Positions 1 to 9,778 are shown, numbered from the stretch's first letter. The stretch: DNA of 64,000 bases from Streptomyces wedmorensis (GCF_000716445.1 NZ_JNWK01000035.1:124001-188000); one strand, 5' to 3'. Notes: generated by a model from the letters alone, not told the origin. Numbers and translations: made by a program.

Positions 1-1252
1 CGGTCATCGCCCGGTGCACGGCCTCCAGGTGCGCGTGCACGTAGGCGGCCCGCTCCGGGTCGTGGACCGTGCCGTCCTCGCCGACGACGTCCTCGTACGC
101 CGCCCCGTTCTCGCTGATCACCAGCGGGAGTTCGGGGTACGCGGCGGAGACCCGGGTCAGCAGGTCGTACAGGGCGCCGGGGTCGACCGCCCAGCCCATC
201 GCCGTCGGCTCGCCCGGCGCCCGGTGGAAGGCCACCGAGTCCGCGCCCGGCCACGGTGAGTACGCGCTGTTGCCGTGACCGTCGTCCTGTGGCTTCTCCG
301 CGCCCTCCGGGACGTGCGAGACGACCGTCGGCGTGTAGTAGTTGATCGCGAGCAGGTCCAGCGGCTGCTTCGCCGTGGCGGCGTCGCCGTCCCGGACGAA
401 GGACCAGTCCGTCAGCTGCGCGGTGTCGGCGAGCAGGTCCTCCGGGTAGGCGCCCTCCAGCATCGGGCCCAGCCACACGCGGTTGCCGACGGCGTCGATG
501 CGGCGGGCCGCGTCGAGGTCCTTGGCGGAGCCGGTCAGCGGCCGCACCTCGTGCAGGTTGAGCGAGACCGCGATCTGCCGGTCCGCCGGCAGCGAGGCCC
601 GCAGCGCCTGGACCGCGAGGCCGTGACCGAGGTTGAGGTGGTGGGCGGCGCGCAGCGAGGCCACCGCGTCGGTGCGGCCCGGGGCGTGGACCCCGGAGCC
701 GTACCCCAGGAAGGCGCTGCACCAGGGCTCGTTGAGCGTGGTCCACCGCCGGACCCGGTCGCCGAGGGCGTCGGCGACGATCCCGGCGTACTCGGCGAAC
801 CGCTCTGCGGTCGCGCGCTCGGGCCAGCCGCCCGCGTCCTCCAACTCCTGCGGCAGGTCCCAGTGGTAGAGCGTCAGGGCCGGCTCGATCCCGGCGCCGA
901 GCAGCTCGTCGACGAGCGCCCGGTAGAAGTCCAGGCCCTTCTGGACGGCCGGCCCCCGCCCGGTCGGCTGTACCCGGGACCAGGAGACGGAGAACCGGTA
1001 GGCGTTCAGGCCGAGTTCGGACATGATGCCGACGTCTTCGCGGAACCGGTGGTAGTGGTCCACGGCCACGTCACCGGTGTGGCCCTCGAAGACCTTGCCC
1101 GGGGTGTGCGAGAAGGTGTCCCAGATGGACGGGGTACGGCCGTCCGCCGCCGCCGCTCCCTCGATCTGGTACGCGGCGGTGGCCGCGCCCCAGAGGAAGT
1201 CGGGCGGGAACGAACGGGTGGCGGTGAGCGGCCGGGTTTCGGACGCGGTCAT
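1..1252 (-). CDS. bglC: Beta-glucosidase, GH1 (BglC-like), C-terminus beyond window
   Basis: Cytosolic family 1 glycoside hydrolase expected to split imported cellobiose and cellotriose to glucose. The protein begins [22 protein letters not shown], without a signal peptide, and 417 residues are visible of an expected 450-480; the end lies left of position 1. The acid/base Glu is E175 in TLNEPW and the nucleophile is E381 in ISENGAAY. The ATG at 1252 follows GGGAG with 9 nt spacing, and a CebR-like box overlaps that ribosome binding site. It is the last gene visible of the cebE-cebF-cebG-bglC unit, about 70 bp after cebG, matching the S. griseus and S. scabies order known from the literature. 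The symbol rests on this context and the family. Confidence 0.95.
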   Translation of the reverse strand, partial: MTASETRPLTATRSFPPDFLWGAATAAYQIEGAAAADGRTPSIWDTFSHTPGKVFEGHTGDVAVDHYHRFREDVGIMSELGLNAYRFSVSWSRVQPTGRGPAVQKGLDFYRALVDELLGAGIEPALTLYHWDLPQELEDAGGWPERATAERFAEYAGIVADALGDRVRRWTTLNEPWCSAFLGYGSGVHAPGRTDAVASLRAAHHLNLGHGLAVQALRASLPADRQIAVSLNLHEVRPLTGSAKDLDAARRIDAVGNRVWLGPMLEGAYPEDLLADTAQLTDWSFVRDGDAATAKQPLDLLAINYYTPTVVSHVPEGAEKPQDDGHGNSAYSPWPGADSVAFHRAPGEPTAMGWAVDPGALYDLLTRVSAAYPELPLVISENGAAYEDVVGEDGTVHDPERAAYVHAHLEAVHRAMT

Positions 1253-1253
1253 A

Positions 1254-1267
1254 GGAGAGCGCTCCCA
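1254..1267. promoter_or_regulatory. CebR-like operator in front of bglC
   Basis: GGAGAGCGCTCCCA differs at two left-arm positions from the CebR consensus TGGGAGCGCTCCCA. It overlaps the Shine-Dalgarno region of bglC, so repressor bound here could block an internal promoter or act as a roadblock within the ceb operon. Confidence 0.7.
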
Positions 1268-1322
1268 ACGCGGGTACGGGGTGGTTACGTGCGGAAATCG
1301 GGTTACGGGCCCGGCGGGGCGG

Positions 1323-2234
1323 TCAGCTCTTGACGGCGCCCGCCGTGATGCCGCCCACGATGTGCTTGCCCAGGAAGGCGAAGACGAGCAGCAGCGGCAC
1401 GGTGGATATCAGCGCGCCGGTCAGCACGACGGCGTGGTCCACGGTGTGGTTGCCCGCGCCGAGCCCGGCGAGCGCCACCTGAAGGGTGGGGCTGCCGTCC
1501 GGGGTGAGGGCGATGAACGGCCAGAAGAAGTCGTTCCAGGACTGGACGAAGACCAGCATGCCGAGCACCGCCATCGCCGGCCGGGCGATCGGGAACACCA
1601 CGTGCCAGATGACCCGCAGGCTGTGCGCCCCGTCCATCCGGGCCGCCTCCACCAGCTCCATCGGCAGCGCCTCCACGAGGAACTGGCGCATGAAGAAGAC
1701 GCCGAAGGCCGCCACCAGCGAGGGCAGGACGACCGACTGGAGCTGGTCGAACCAGCCGAGGTCCGTGATGATCTGGTACAGCGGGATGACGCTGAGCTGC
1801 GGCGGGATCGTCATGGTGGCGACCACGAGGGAGAGCAGCATCCCTCGGCCCCGGAACGGCAGCTTGGCGAACGCGAAGCCGGCGAGCGTGGAGAACAGCA
1901 CGGTGGACAGGGCCACCAGGCTCGCCACGATCGTGGTGTTGATCAGCGCCTCGCCCATGTCGACCTGGTTCCAGGCGAAGCTCAGGTTGTCCAGGAGACG
2001 GTTCCCGGGCAGCAGCGGGGCAGGCGCCTCGACGACCCGCTCGCCCGTGTGGGACGCGGCGACCACGTTCCAGTACAGCGGGAAGAGCGAGACGAACGCG
2101 GCCACGGCGAGCAGCACGTACGTCAGCGGTCCCGCGTGGTGCTGACGGCCGGCCGACTGGCGGAAGCGGCGCGGCGGCCGGGCCGGGGCCGGAGCCGGGG
2201 CCTCGATGGGCGAGGTGTCGAGTGTGCGGGCCAT
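1323..2234 (-). CDS. cebG: Cellobiose ABC transporter permease CebG
   Basis: Inner-membrane permease of a CUT1-type carbohydrate importer, 303 residues with about six membrane segments starting near residue 36. The EAA loop that contacts the ATPase is visible as [18 protein letters not shown]. The C-terminus ends [10 protein letters not shown], typical of MalG-type permeases. The ORF starts 4 nt after the end of cebF, so translation is probably coupled. With CebF and CebE it would import cellobiose/cellotriose; no ATPase gene accompanies it, as in other Streptomyces where MsiK serves several importers. The gene name follows from the complete bglC-cebGFE-cebR arrangement with perfect operators. 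Confidence 0.93.
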   Translation of the reverse strand: MARTLDTSPIEAPAPAPARPPRRFRQSAGRQHHAGPLTYVLLAVAAFVSLFPLYWNVVAASHTGERVVEAPAPLLPGNRLLDNLSFAWNQVDMGEALINTTIVASLVALSTVLFSTLAGFAFAKLPFRGRGMLLSLVVATMTIPPQLSVIPLYQIITDLGWFDQLQSVVLPSLVAAFGVFFMRQFLVEALPMELVEAARMDGAHSLRVIWHVVFPIARPAMAVLGMLVFVQSWNDFFWPFIALTPDGSPTLQVALAGLGAGNHTVDHAVVLTGALISTVPLLLVFAFLGKHIVGGITAGAVKS

Positions 2235-2238
2235 GAGG

Positions 2239-3243
2239 TCAGCCCCCCAGCTTCTTGCGGTTGGAGCGGGACACGAGCGCCTGGACGCCGCCGATCAGGA
2301 GCAGGAGCAGCAGCATGACCCAGGCGATCGCGGAGGCCTGGCCCAGCGCGCCGGTCACCCACCCCTTCTCGTACATCAGCAGGCTCAGCGTCTGGAACTG
2401 GTTGCCGCTGCCGCCGCTGATGCCGACGCTGCCGCCGAAGAGCATCGGTTCGCCGAAGAGCTGGGTGGCGCCGATGGTGGAGACGATGATCGTGAAGAGG
2501 ATCGTCGGCCGGATGGAGGGGATGGTGACGCTGACGAACTGCCGCCAGCGCGACGCGCCGTCCAGCGAGGCCGCCTCGTACAGGTCCTGGGGCACGGCCT
2601 GCATGGCGGCCAGGTAGATCAGCGCGTTGTAGCCCGTCCAGCGCCAGGTGACGATCACCGAGATCGCGATCTGCGCCGGCCACTTGGACGACTCCCAGTT
2701 CACCGGGTCGACGCCGAACCAGCCCAGGAGGCCGTTGATCATGCCGTAGTCGGTGTTGAACAGCTGGGCGAAGACCAGGGTCGCCGCCGCGATCGAGGTG
2801 GCGTACGGGGCGAGGATCGCGACCCGGAAGAAGCCCCGGCCGCGCAGCTTGTAGTTGAGCAGGTGCGCCAGGCCCAGGGCCATGAGCAGCTGCGGAACGG
2901 TCGATATCACCCCGATGGTGAAGGTGTTGAGGAGCGCGTTCCAGAAGAACTCGCTGGTCGCGAGGTCGGTGTAGTTCTCCAGGCCCTTCCACGTCGGGTC
3001 GCCGCCGAGCTCGACCCGGTTGAGCGAGAGCCAGCCCGTGTAGAGCAGCGGGAAGAGGCCGAAGGCGGCGAAGGTGAGGAAGAAGGGGGCGACGAAGACG
3101 TACGGGATCGCCTTGAGGTCCCAGCGGTAGAGCGTGCTGCGCCAGCCGCCCCCGGAGGAACGGTGGCCGCGGGGGCCGGTGGAGGAGGGCGGTGCGGCGG
3201 GCGGCGGGGAGCCGTCGTGCCTCGCCCGAACGGAGGTGGCCAC
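2239..3243 (-). CDS. cebF: Cellobiose ABC transporter permease CebF
   Basis: MalF-type inner-membrane permease, 334 residues. A Pro/Ser/Gly-rich N-terminal tail of about 45 residues precedes six predicted membrane segments; the first follows WDLKAIPYVFVAPFFL. The ATPase-contact loop reads LYEAASLDGASRWRQF. The ORF ends SRSNRKKLGG. It lies 91 bp downstream of cebE and directly upstream of cebG, giving one operon controlled from the operator in front of cebE. Partner of CebG in forming the translocation pore; substrate assignment is by context. Confidence 0.93.
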   Translation of the reverse strand: MATSVRARHDGSPPPAAPPSSTGPRGHRSSGGGWRSTLYRWDLKAIPYVFVAPFFLTFAAFGLFPLLYTGWLSLNRVELGGDPTWKGLENYTDLATSEFFWNALLNTFTIGVISTVPQLLMALGLAHLLNYKLRGRGFFRVAILAPYATSIAAATLVFAQLFNTDYGMINGLLGWFGVDPVNWESSKWPAQIAISVIVTWRWTGYNALIYLAAMQAVPQDLYEAASLDGASRWRQFVSVTIPSIRPTILFTIIVSTIGATQLFGEPMLFGGSVGISGGSGNQFQTLSLLMYEKGWVTGALGQASAIAWVMLLLLLLIGGVQALVSRSNRKKLGG

Positions 3244-3334
3244 GGGGGCGTCCTTCCAGGTCGATGCGTGCGGTGGTGCGGACGGTGCCGGCCCGCCGCC
3301 CGGCAGGCGGCGGCGGGCCGGCGGACGGTCCCCG

Positions 3335-4687
3335 CTACTGGTCGATCTTGTCGTCGACCAGCTTCTTGACGTTCTCCCAGGCCTTGGCCGGGTCGGTGCC
3401 GCGCTGCTCGATGTCGAGGATGCCGTTGTCGGTGAGGAAGGTCTTCACCTGGCCGTCGTAGCGGCTGATGACGGCGGGGGTGATGCCGGCCGCCGCGCTG
3501 GAGAAGATCTTGCCGACCGGGGTGTCGCCGAAGTACGGCAGCTTGGCGTCCTGGACCGCCGAGGAGGCGAGGGTGTCCTTGGACGAGGGGATGTTGCCGT
3601 TGACCGCGAACACCTTGGCGTGCTGCTCGGGGGCGGTCAGCCAGGCCGCGAGCTCGGCGGCCTCCTTGGTGTGCTTGCCGGCCTTGGGCACGGCGAGGAA
3701 GGAACCGCCCCAGTTGCCGGCGACGGGCGGCGTGGCGATGTCCCACTTGCCCTGGTTGGCGGGGCCGGCCTGGTCCTTGATGATGCCGGTCATCCAGCTC
3801 GGGCAGGCGACGGTGGCGAACTTGGAGTTCTTGAAGGCCGCGTTCCAGGTGCCCTTCTCGTCGAACTGGCGGAGCTTGGCGGTGAGGCCGCCCTGGGCCG
3901 CCTTGACGGCGGTGTCCCAGGCCTTCTTCACGCCGGGGCTGTTCTCCCAGTCGAGTTCGCCGCTGGTGTTGGCGTACTGCACCGGGTCGCTGGAGACGAC
4001 GGCGTTGAAGAGTCCGCTCGCGGAGTCGTGGAAGGCGGTGCCGGCGGGCGCGGCGGCCTTGTACTTCTCACCGGTCTCGATGAACTTGGCCCAGTCGCCG
4101 GCCCACAGCTTGGCGACCTCCTCACGGGCGGTGGGCAGCTTGGCCTTGGCGAAGAGGTCCTTGTTGTAGCAGATGGCCATCGGGCCGATGTCGGTGCCGA
4201 GCGCGATGACCTTGCCGTCGGAGGTCGTCGCCTGCTTGACCTTCCAGTCGAGGAAGGCGGCGGTGTTCGCGCCGCCCTCCTTGCCCAGGTCGACCCACTT
4301 GTTCGCCATGGCGGTGCCGGTGGCCTCGGCGATGTAGCCGACCTCGACGGCCTGGATGTCGGCGACGCCGCTGTTCTGGGCGAGGCGCAGCTTCAGGGTG
4401 TCCCAGTACTTCTGACCGTCGGAGACGTTCGACTCCTCGATCTTGATGTTCGGGTGGAGCCGCTCGTACTCGGCGTAGAGCTTCGCGCCGGTCTTGTCGT
4501 CGTAGCCGAAGGAACCGAAGGTCCCGATCCGCAGCGTGATCTTCTCGGCGCCCTGGGTGCTCGTGCCGCCCTTGCCGCCGGCGTCCTCGTCACCGCCGCA
4601 ACCGGTGAGCAGGGTCGTGCCGGTCACGACGACGGCGACCGCCGCGATCGCCGCACGGCGTCCGCGTCTGCTGCTGGAAGTGCGCAT
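3335..4687 (-). CDS. cebE: Cellobiose/cellotriose-binding lipoprotein CebE
   Basis: Extracellular solute-binding lipoprotein, 450 residues. The start at 4687 (MRTSSSRRGRRAAIAAVAV) has a strong GAGGAGAG ribosome binding site and gives a proper lipoprotein signal with lipobox LLTGC. A longer open frame reaches 4855 but has no signal peptide logic and runs through the operator region. The mature protein has the family 1 solute-binding fold, rich in Lys/Trp, ending VKKLVDDKIDQ. A perfect CebR operator lies about 110 bp upstream. It captures cello-oligosaccharides released by the cellulases encoded at 6-13 kb; CebE is also the first step of induction, and in pathogenic Streptomyces of thaxtomin signalling (family knowledge). 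Confidence 0.95.
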   Translation of the reverse strand: MRTSSSRRGRRAAIAAVAVVVTGTTLLTGCGGDEDAGGKGGTSTQGAEKITLRIGTFGSFGYDDKTGAKLYAEYERLHPNIKIEESNVSDGQKYWDTLKLRLAQNSGVADIQAVEVGYIAEATGTAMANKWVDLGKEGGANTAAFLDWKVKQATTSDGKVIALGTDIGPMAICYNKDLFAKAKLPTAREEVAKLWAGDWAKFIETGEKYKAAAPAGTAFHDSASGLFNAVVSSDPVQYANTSGELDWENSPGVKKAWDTAVKAAQGGLTAKLRQFDEKGTWNAAFKNSKFATVACPSWMTGIIKDQAGPANQGKWDIATPPVAGNWGGSFLAVPKAGKHTKEAAELAAWLTAPEQHAKVFAVNGNIPSSKDTLASSAVQDAKLPYFGDTPVGKIFSSAAAGITPAVISRYDGQVKTFLTDNGILDIEQRGTDPAKAWENVKKLVDDKIDQ

Positions 4688-4798
4688 TCCACTCTCCTCG
4701 TCCAAGGTGGTGCTCGTTGTGCGCCATGAGGCCCGGCCGGCGGATCGCGGCTCGGCGGCTGCCCTGCAGGGCCTGATGCAGGCTGTGTGCGTCCCGGA

Positions 4799-4812
4799 TG
4801 GGAGCGCTCCCA
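4799..4812. promoter_or_regulatory. CebR operator of the cebEFG-bglC operon
   Basis: Perfect 14-bp palindrome TGGGAGCGCTCCCA, identical to the experimentally known CebR consensus. It lies 112 bp upstream of the cebE start in the divergent cebE/cebR region. Confidence 0.95.
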
Positions 4813-4975
4813 CGTCGTTGCCGGAAGGTTGCTGCCTGGCGGGTGCGAGTGTCAAGACATGAACGCGGATTCGTTACCGGAAGGTTTTCCGGGGGATTCG
4901 CGACGCCCTGCGGCAACGCGGGCGTCATCTCCTGAACGCAGACGCGTGGCGCGCCGGGACGGGCGTGGACTAGTG

Positions 4976-4989
4976 TGGGAGCGCTCCCA
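4976..4989. promoter_or_regulatory. CebR operator in front of cebR
   Basis: Second perfect TGGGAGCGCTCCCA palindrome, 56 bp upstream of the cebR GTG start, consistent with autoregulation. It is separated by 163 bp from the cebE-side operator, leaving room for looping or two independent promoters. Confidence 0.94.
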
Positions 4990-5044
4990 TCCTTCCGTGG
5001 CCGTGGTGAGCAGCGCGTTGTCCTACGAGGGGAGTTCGGGAGTC

Positions 5045-6076
5045 GTGAACGGACGGCAGAGCGGCAGACCCACCCTGGAGCAGGTAGCGGCCCGGGCCGG
5101 GGTCGGCCGGGGCACGGTCTCCCGGGTCATCAACGGCTCCCCGCGGGTGAGCGAGCAGACCAGGACGGCCGTCGCCAGAGCCGTCGCCGAACTCGGCTAC
5201 GTACCCAACCAGGCCGCCCGCGCCCTGGCCGGCAGCCGCACGGACGCGATCGCGCTCGTCATCCCCGAGGCGGAGGCCCGCCTCTTCGCCGAGCCGTACT
5301 TCCTCGACCTCATCCGGGGCGTCAGCGCCGAACTCGCCGAGGCCGACAAGCAGCTCCTGCTCACCCTGGTCCGCAGCGAGCAGGAGCGGCAGCGGTTCGA
5401 GCAGTACCTCGCCGCCCAGCGCGTCGACGGGGTGCTCCTCGCCTCCGTGCACGGCGACGACCCGCTGCCCGAACGGATCCGGGAACTGGGCCTCCCGGTC
5501 GTCATGAACGGGCGCCGCTCCGAGGCCGAACCCGTGCCGTACGTGGACTCCGACAACATCGGGGCGGGCCGGGCCGCCGTCGCCCACCTCGTGGCGCGCG
5601 GGCGGGACAGGATCGCGACCGTCACCGGACCGCTCGACATGTACGTGGCCCGCGCCCGGCTGGGCGGCTACCGGGCCGGCCTCACCGAGGCCGGCCTACC
5701 GCCCGACGAGGAACTGGTCTCCGCGGGCGACTTCACCGAGGCGGGCGGCCGGCGGGCCATGCGGCTGCTGCTCGACCGCCGCCCGGACCTGGACGCGGTC
5801 TTCGCCGCCTCCGACGTGATGGCCGCCGGGGCGCTCGGAGTGCTGCGGGAGGCGGGCCGCCGGGTGCCGGAGGACGTGGCCCTCGTCGGCGTCGACGACT
5901 CGCCGGTGGCGCGCCTGATGGACCCGCCGCTGACGAGCGTGCGGCAGCCCATCGAGGAGATGGGGCGCACGATGGCGCGGATGCTCATCCAGGAGATCCA
6001 GAAGGGTTCGGCCACGCCGGAGGAGCCGCGCAAGCGGGTGCTGCCGACGGAGCTGATCGTGCGTTCCTCCTGCTGA
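5045..6076 (+). CDS. cebR: LacI-family cellobiose utilisation repressor CebR
   Basis: Transcriptional repressor, 343 residues from the GTG at 5045. An upstream in-frame ATG at 4787 would translate through the operator and adds a sequence foreign to the family; the GTG gives the classic N-terminus VNGRQSGRPTLEQVAARAGV, with the helix-turn-helix at about residues 10-30 (VGRGTVSRVINGS). The rest is the periplasmic-binding-like effector domain, with FAASDVMAAGALGVL and VGVDDSPVARLMDPPLTSV, where cellobiose releases DNA in characterised homologues. It is divergent from cebE and has its own operator. A strong terminator hairpin follows. It probably controls the cellulases at 6-13 kb too, since they carry CebR-type boxes. 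Confidence 0.95.
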   Translation: MNGRQSGRPTLEQVAARAGVGRGTVSRVINGSPRVSEQTRTAVARAVAELGYVPNQAARALAGSRTDAIALVIPEAEARLFAEPYFLDLIRGVSAELAEADKQLLLTLVRSEQERQRFEQYLAAQRVDGVLLASVHGDDPLPERIRELGLPVVMNGRRSEAEPVPYVDSDNIGAGRAAVAHLVARGRDRIATVTGPLDMYVARARLGGYRAGLTEAGLPPDEELVSAGDFTEAGGRRAMRLLLDRRPDLDAVFAASDVMAAGALGVLREAGRRVPEDVALVGVDDSPVARLMDPPLTSVRQPIEEMGRTMARMLIQEIQKGSATPEEPRKRVLPTELIVRSSC

Positions 6077-6092
6077 CCGCGGGTACGCCGAT

Positions 6093-6121
6093 GCCCCGCG
6101 GGACGATCCGTCCCGCGGGGC
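6093..6121. terminator. Terminator hairpin between cebR and the GH6 gene
   Basis: A perfect 12-bp stem (GCCCCGCGGGAC / GTCCCGCGGGGC) with a 5-nt loop, 17 bp after the cebR stop. It probably serves both converging transcripts (cebR rightward, GH5-GH6 leftward). Confidence 0.88.
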
Positions 6122-6193
6122 CTTCGCGCGCGTGCTCCCGCGGCCGGCCGGGATCCTGGGGTCCGGTCGGCCGCGGGGCCCGTGCGGTGGGTG

Positions 6194-7948
6194 TTACAGC
6201 GCCGGGTGGGCGTTCTTCAGGAGCTCCTGGAACTGGGCGGAGAACCACTTGCCGGAGAGCGGGGCGTTCGGCAGCGCGCCCGACATGCTGTTGCCGTTAC
6301 GGGCGTTGCCCGTGTACGTCGGGTCGCACATCCGGTCGAAACCCTTGCCCTCGTCGTTCGGGATCTCCGAGGAGGCGCCGTCGGACTCGCCCGGGGGCTT
6401 CATCCAGACGTAGGCGTCGATGCCCGCGGCGGGGGCCGCCTGGGGCCGCTCGCCGAGGCCCGCGCCGGACTGGTTGCACCAGTTGCCGAGGTGGATGCGG
6501 CGATCGTAGCGGCCGCCGTTGACGTAGGTGTCGACGCTGGTCAGCGCTCCCGGAGCGGTGGGCCGGGCGGTGCCGCCCCAGCCGTTGCGGGAGGTGTCGA
6601 TCAGCATGCCGAGGTTGCTGTCGAAGCCGATCGAGACCAGCTTGGCGCGCATCGCCTGGGCGTACGACAGTTCGTCGGTGTAGCGGTTCCAGTCGACCCA
6701 CTTCGACTGGCGCACGGAGGTGCCGTTCACGCTGTCGTCGATGGTGAAGTGGTCCTCCTTCAGGGCGCTGTAGTTGGCGGTGTTGACGATGAAGCCGTGC
6801 ACGTTGGAGACCGTGGAGCCCTCGGCCGTGGCGGCCTGCTTGAACAGCTCGGCGGACGGGCCGAAGTTGTCGTCCCAGCCCAGCCAGCCGTGGTGACCGG
6901 CGTCGATGTAGTTGTAGACGTTGCCGATCGCGCCGAGCTTCTTGAGCGCGTAGCCGACGCCGGTGATGTAGTTGCCGTTGGCCTTCATGACGTCGCAGTT
7001 GGCGGTGGCCGTCGGACGCCCGGAGACGTTGGTGACGAGGTTGGGCAGCGAGTCGATCTCGACCGTGGTGACGATCCGGAGGCCCGCGTACTTCGCGTCG
7101 CCGAGGATCGCGGCGATCGGGTCGATGTACTCGGTCTTGTAGCGGTTGATCTCGGTCGGTCCGAGCTCGCCGTTGGAGGCGAGCGCGGCACAGTCGCGGC
7201 CGGGCAGGTTGTAGACGACGAGCTGGACGACGAGCTCGCCGGAGCCCTTCTGCTCCAGGGCCTTGTCGAGGTGGGCGCGCAGGCCCATCGAGGTGCTCGA
7301 ACCGTTGATGGCGGCGATCCGGTCGAGCCAGACGCCGGTGGGCTGGTTGGAGACCTTGGTGCCGCCCGGCTCGGCCGCGGCCTTCGCGGACCACTCGGGG
7401 TTCACGTACACCTTGGCGCCGGCGTACGGGTTGTCGGCCTTGGTCCCGGCCGGCGGCGGCGTGGTGGGAGGCGTGGTCGGGGGCGTGGTGGGCGGGGTGG
7501 TCGGGGGTGTCGTCGGCTCGGTGGCGCCGTTGCAGACGACCCCGTTCAGCTTGAAGGTGGCCGGCACGGCGTTGGTGCCGCTGTAGGAGCCGTTGAAGCC
7601 GAAGGAGGTGGAGCCGCCGGTGGCCAGCGTCCCGTTGTAGGAGACGTTCTTGGCGGTCACGCCGGCGCCGGACTGGGTGATGGTGGCGTTCCAGCCCTGG
7701 GTGACCTGCTGGTTGCCGCCGTAGGTCCACTCGACGGTCCAAGCGGCAACTGGGTCACCGGTGTTGGTGACGGTCACGTTGGCGCCGAAGCCGGTGTTCC
7801 ACTGGTTGGTGATCTGGTAGTCGACCTTGCAGCCGGGGGTGGCGGCGCCGGCGGTGGTGCCGAACACGGTGGCGGTGGCGCCGGTGGCGGTGATCAGGCC
7901 GAGTGCCGCCAGGAGGGCGGTGCGACTGGTGCTTCTGGTGCGGCTCAT
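6194..7948 (-). CDS. Secreted cellulose 1,4-beta-cellobiosidase, CBM2-GH6
   Basis: Exo-acting cellulase releasing cellobiose from chain ends; 584 residues. Signal peptide to about residue 36 (ATGATATVFGTTAGAA), CBM2 at about 37-140 with the Cys40/Cys139 pair and exposed Trp residues, a TTPP linker at about 141-168, then the GH6 domain to the end. Catalytic aspartates are D252 in NLPGRDC and D299 in VEIDSLPN. The start at 7948 has GAAAGGAA upstream; the frame open to 8221 is not coding in its first 91 codons because it overlaps the upstream GH5 gene. It lies 17 bp downstream of GH5 and shares its CebR-type operator. Confidence 0.95.
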   Translation of the reverse strand: MSRTRSTSRTALLAALGLITATGATATVFGTTAGAATPGCKVDYQITNQWNTGFGANVTVTNTGDPVAAWTVEWTYGGNQQVTQGWNATITQSGAGVTAKNVSYNGTLATGGSTSFGFNGSYSGTNAVPATFKLNGVVCNGATEPTTPPTTPPTTPPTTPPTTPPPAGTKADNPYAGAKVYVNPEWSAKAAAEPGGTKVSNQPTGVWLDRIAAINGSSTSMGLRAHLDKALEQKGSGELVVQLVVYNLPGRDCAALASNGELGPTEINRYKTEYIDPIAAILGDAKYAGLRIVTTVEIDSLPNLVTNVSGRPTATANCDVMKANGNYITGVGYALKKLGAIGNVYNYIDAGHHGWLGWDDNFGPSAELFKQAATAEGSTVSNVHGFIVNTANYSALKEDHFTIDDSVNGTSVRQSKWVDWNRYTDELSYAQAMRAKLVSIGFDSNLGMLIDTSRNGWGGTARPTAPGALTSVDTYVNGGRYDRRIHLGNWCNQSGAGLGERPQAAPAAGIDAYVWMKPPGESDGASSEIPNDEGKGFDRMCDPTYTGNARNGNSMSGALPNAPLSGKWFSAQFQELLKNAHPAL

Positions 7949-7965
7949 GCGGGTGGGGGTTCCTT

Positions 7966-9504
7966 TCAGGGGGTGAGGTCGCGCAGGTGGTCGCGCAGCC
8001 CGATGCCGAATGCGGTGGGGGTGCCGTCGTACGAGGTGATCAGCGCGGGACCCGAGTTGCAGTTCCAGGTGTTCCAGGTCCAGCCCAGGTACGAGAGGTC
8101 GCGGTCGTCGAACCACTTCATGACGCGGTCGATGAACGCGTGTCCGCAGGTGTTCTCGCCGATCTCGCCCGCGAGGAGGGGAACCTCGGCGGCTACCGGG
8201 GCGAGGGTGTTGTTCCAGCACGTCTCGTCGGAACAGGTGTTGAAGTTGTAGACGTGCCAGGCGGCGGCCAGATTGTCCGCCGGGTCAGTGGGGGCGTACG
8301 TGAGCCACTGGCTGAGGTCGTTGGAGTACGCGACGCCCGGGACGAGGACGAGGTTCTTCGCTCCCGTGGCGCGGACCGCGTCCACCAGGTCCTGCATGCC
8401 GGCGACTTCGTAGCCGATGCCGGGGCAGGTGCCGCCGTCGCGCCAGCAGGTCCAGGCCTGTGCCGCGGTGGAGGTCGCCCGGTCCGGATAGGGCTCGTTG
8501 AACAGGTCGAAGACGACCCGCCGGTCGTTCTTGAAGGTGTTCGCCACCGAGGTCCAGAACGCCGGGGTGTACTGGGCGCCGGGCATCGGCTTCTGGCAGG
8601 AGGCGTGCACGTCGGCGCAGCCCGACGAGTTGCCGGTGTACTGGCCGTGGGTCCAGTGCAGTTCGACCACGGGGGTCATTCCGTGGGCGAGCACCTTGGC
8701 CACCAGGTCCTTGACCGCGTTGACGTAGTTCGCGCCGCGGTACTCGGGCTTGATGTTGTCCAGGCCGAGCCAGCACTCCTCGTTGAGGGGGATGCGGACC
8801 GTGTTGGCCTTCCAGTCGGCGATGGCCTTGACCGAGGCGTCGTCGACGGGACCGTCGAAGAAGCCGTAGCCCTGGACGCACATGAACTCGCCGCCGGAGC
8901 GGTTGACGCCGAGGAGGCGGCGGACCGCGCCGTTCTGGTCGGTGAACTTGTTCCCGGTCACGCCGAGTTCGGGCGCGCCGGAGGCGGGTGTCGGGGGAGG
9001 GGTGGTCGGGGGTGTGGTCGGGTCGGTGGGGGTCGGTGTGGGTGTCGTGGTCGACGGGGTCGGCGTCGGGGTGGGCGTGGGCCCGTCGGTGTTGCAGGGC
9101 GTGCCGTTGAGCGTGAACGCGGTGGGAGCCGTGTTGGCGCCCGTCCAGGAGGCGATGAAGCCGCCCGTGACCTTCGCGCCCGTGGCGAGCGCGGCGTTCC
9201 AGCTCTCGTTCAGGACCGTGACGGACGCCCCGGACTGGGACCACTTCCCGCCCCAGCCCTGACTGACGACCTGGCCGGCCGGGAAGGCGAAGCCGAGGCT
9301 CCAACCGTTCAGCGCGGCGCTGTTGTTGGTGATCGTGACGGCGCCCTGGTAGCCGCCGGACCACTGGCCGACGACCGAGTACTCCACTGTGCAGGCGGGT
9401 GCGGCCGCTGCTCCGGAGGCCGTACCCACGACGGCGAAGGCGGTGCTCGCCATCGTGAGCGCCGCTCCTGCGAGCAGCGCGGACAGACGTGGGGGATGTC
9501 GCAT
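7966..9504 (-). CDS. Secreted endoglucanase, CBM2-GH5
   Basis: Endo-1,4-beta-glucanase, 512 residues. Start at 9504 (MRHPPRLSALLAGAALTMAS) with GAGGA 7 nt upstream; signal peptide to about residue 35 (SGAAAA), CBM2 to about 135, a Pro/Thr linker rich in PTPTP and TTPP, then a GH5 catalytic domain beginning near PELGVTGNKFTDQNG. The acid/base is E337 in DLFNEPY and the likely nucleophile is E447 in LAGEIGE. First gene of a two-gene operon with the GH6 cellobiohydrolase. A CebR-like box with two mismatches lies 49 bp upstream of the start. Confidence 0.95.
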   Translation of the reverse strand: MRHPPRLSALLAGAALTMASTAFAVVGTASGAAAAPACTVEYSVVGQWSGGYQGAVTITNNSAALNGWSLGFAFPAGQVVSQGWGGKWSQSGASVTVLNESWNAALATGAKVTGGFIASWTGANTAPTAFTLNGTPCNTDGPTPTPTPTPSTTTPTPTPTDPTTPPTTPPPTPASGAPELGVTGNKFTDQNGAVRRLLGVNRSGGEFMCVQGYGFFDGPVDDASVKAIADWKANTVRIPLNEECWLGLDNIKPEYRGANYVNAVKDLVAKVLAHGMTPVVELHWTHGQYTGNSSGCADVHASCQKPMPGAQYTPAFWTSVANTFKNDRRVVFDLFNEPYPDRATSTAAQAWTCWRDGGTCPGIGYEVAGMQDLVDAVRATGAKNLVLVPGVAYSNDLSQWLTYAPTDPADNLAAAWHVYNFNTCSDETCWNNTLAPVAAEVPLLAGEIGENTCGHAFIDRVMKWFDDRDLSYLGWTWNTWNCNSGPALITSYDGTPTAFGIGLRDHLRDLTP

Positions 9505-9553
9505 GAGCGAGTCCTCACAGCGAGGGCACACCCCTGATGGTGTGCCGACTGGA

Positions 9554-9567
9554 TGGAACCGCTCCCA
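9554..9567. promoter_or_regulatory. CebR-like operator of the GH5-GH6 operon
   Basis: TGGAACCGCTCCCA matches 12 of 14 positions of the CebR consensus and lies upstream of the GH5 start. Its weaker match suggests earlier derepression than the GH48 gene, which has a perfect site. Confidence 0.8.
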
Positions 9568-9684
9568 CTGGTCGGGCAGACCGTAGCGTCAACTAGCGCC
9601 AAACAAAAGAGGGGTTGGGTAAATTTCCGCCTCATCTGCCTTCGACTCTTCACACACCTTGACGCCGTTGCGGCTCAACTGCAC

Positions 9685-9702
9685 AGTGGGAGCGCTCCCA
9701 CT
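9685..9702. promoter_or_regulatory. CebR operator of the GH48 gene
   Basis: An 18-bp perfect palindrome AGTGGGAGCGCTCCCACT containing the full CebR consensus, 77 bp upstream of the GH48 start in the divergent GH5/GH48 promoter region. Confidence 0.93.
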
Positions 9703-9778
9703 GGTTCAGGGCTTGTCCCCGCAAGCCCTTCTCGCTCTTCGCACCCCCAACCTCCCGAGCCGCGAGGAGAACCACCGC

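Noticed and set aside
4688..4855. N-terminal extension of CebE
   Set aside because: It crosses the CebR operator and lacks a signal peptide; the start at 4687 has a good ribosome binding site and lipoprotein signal.
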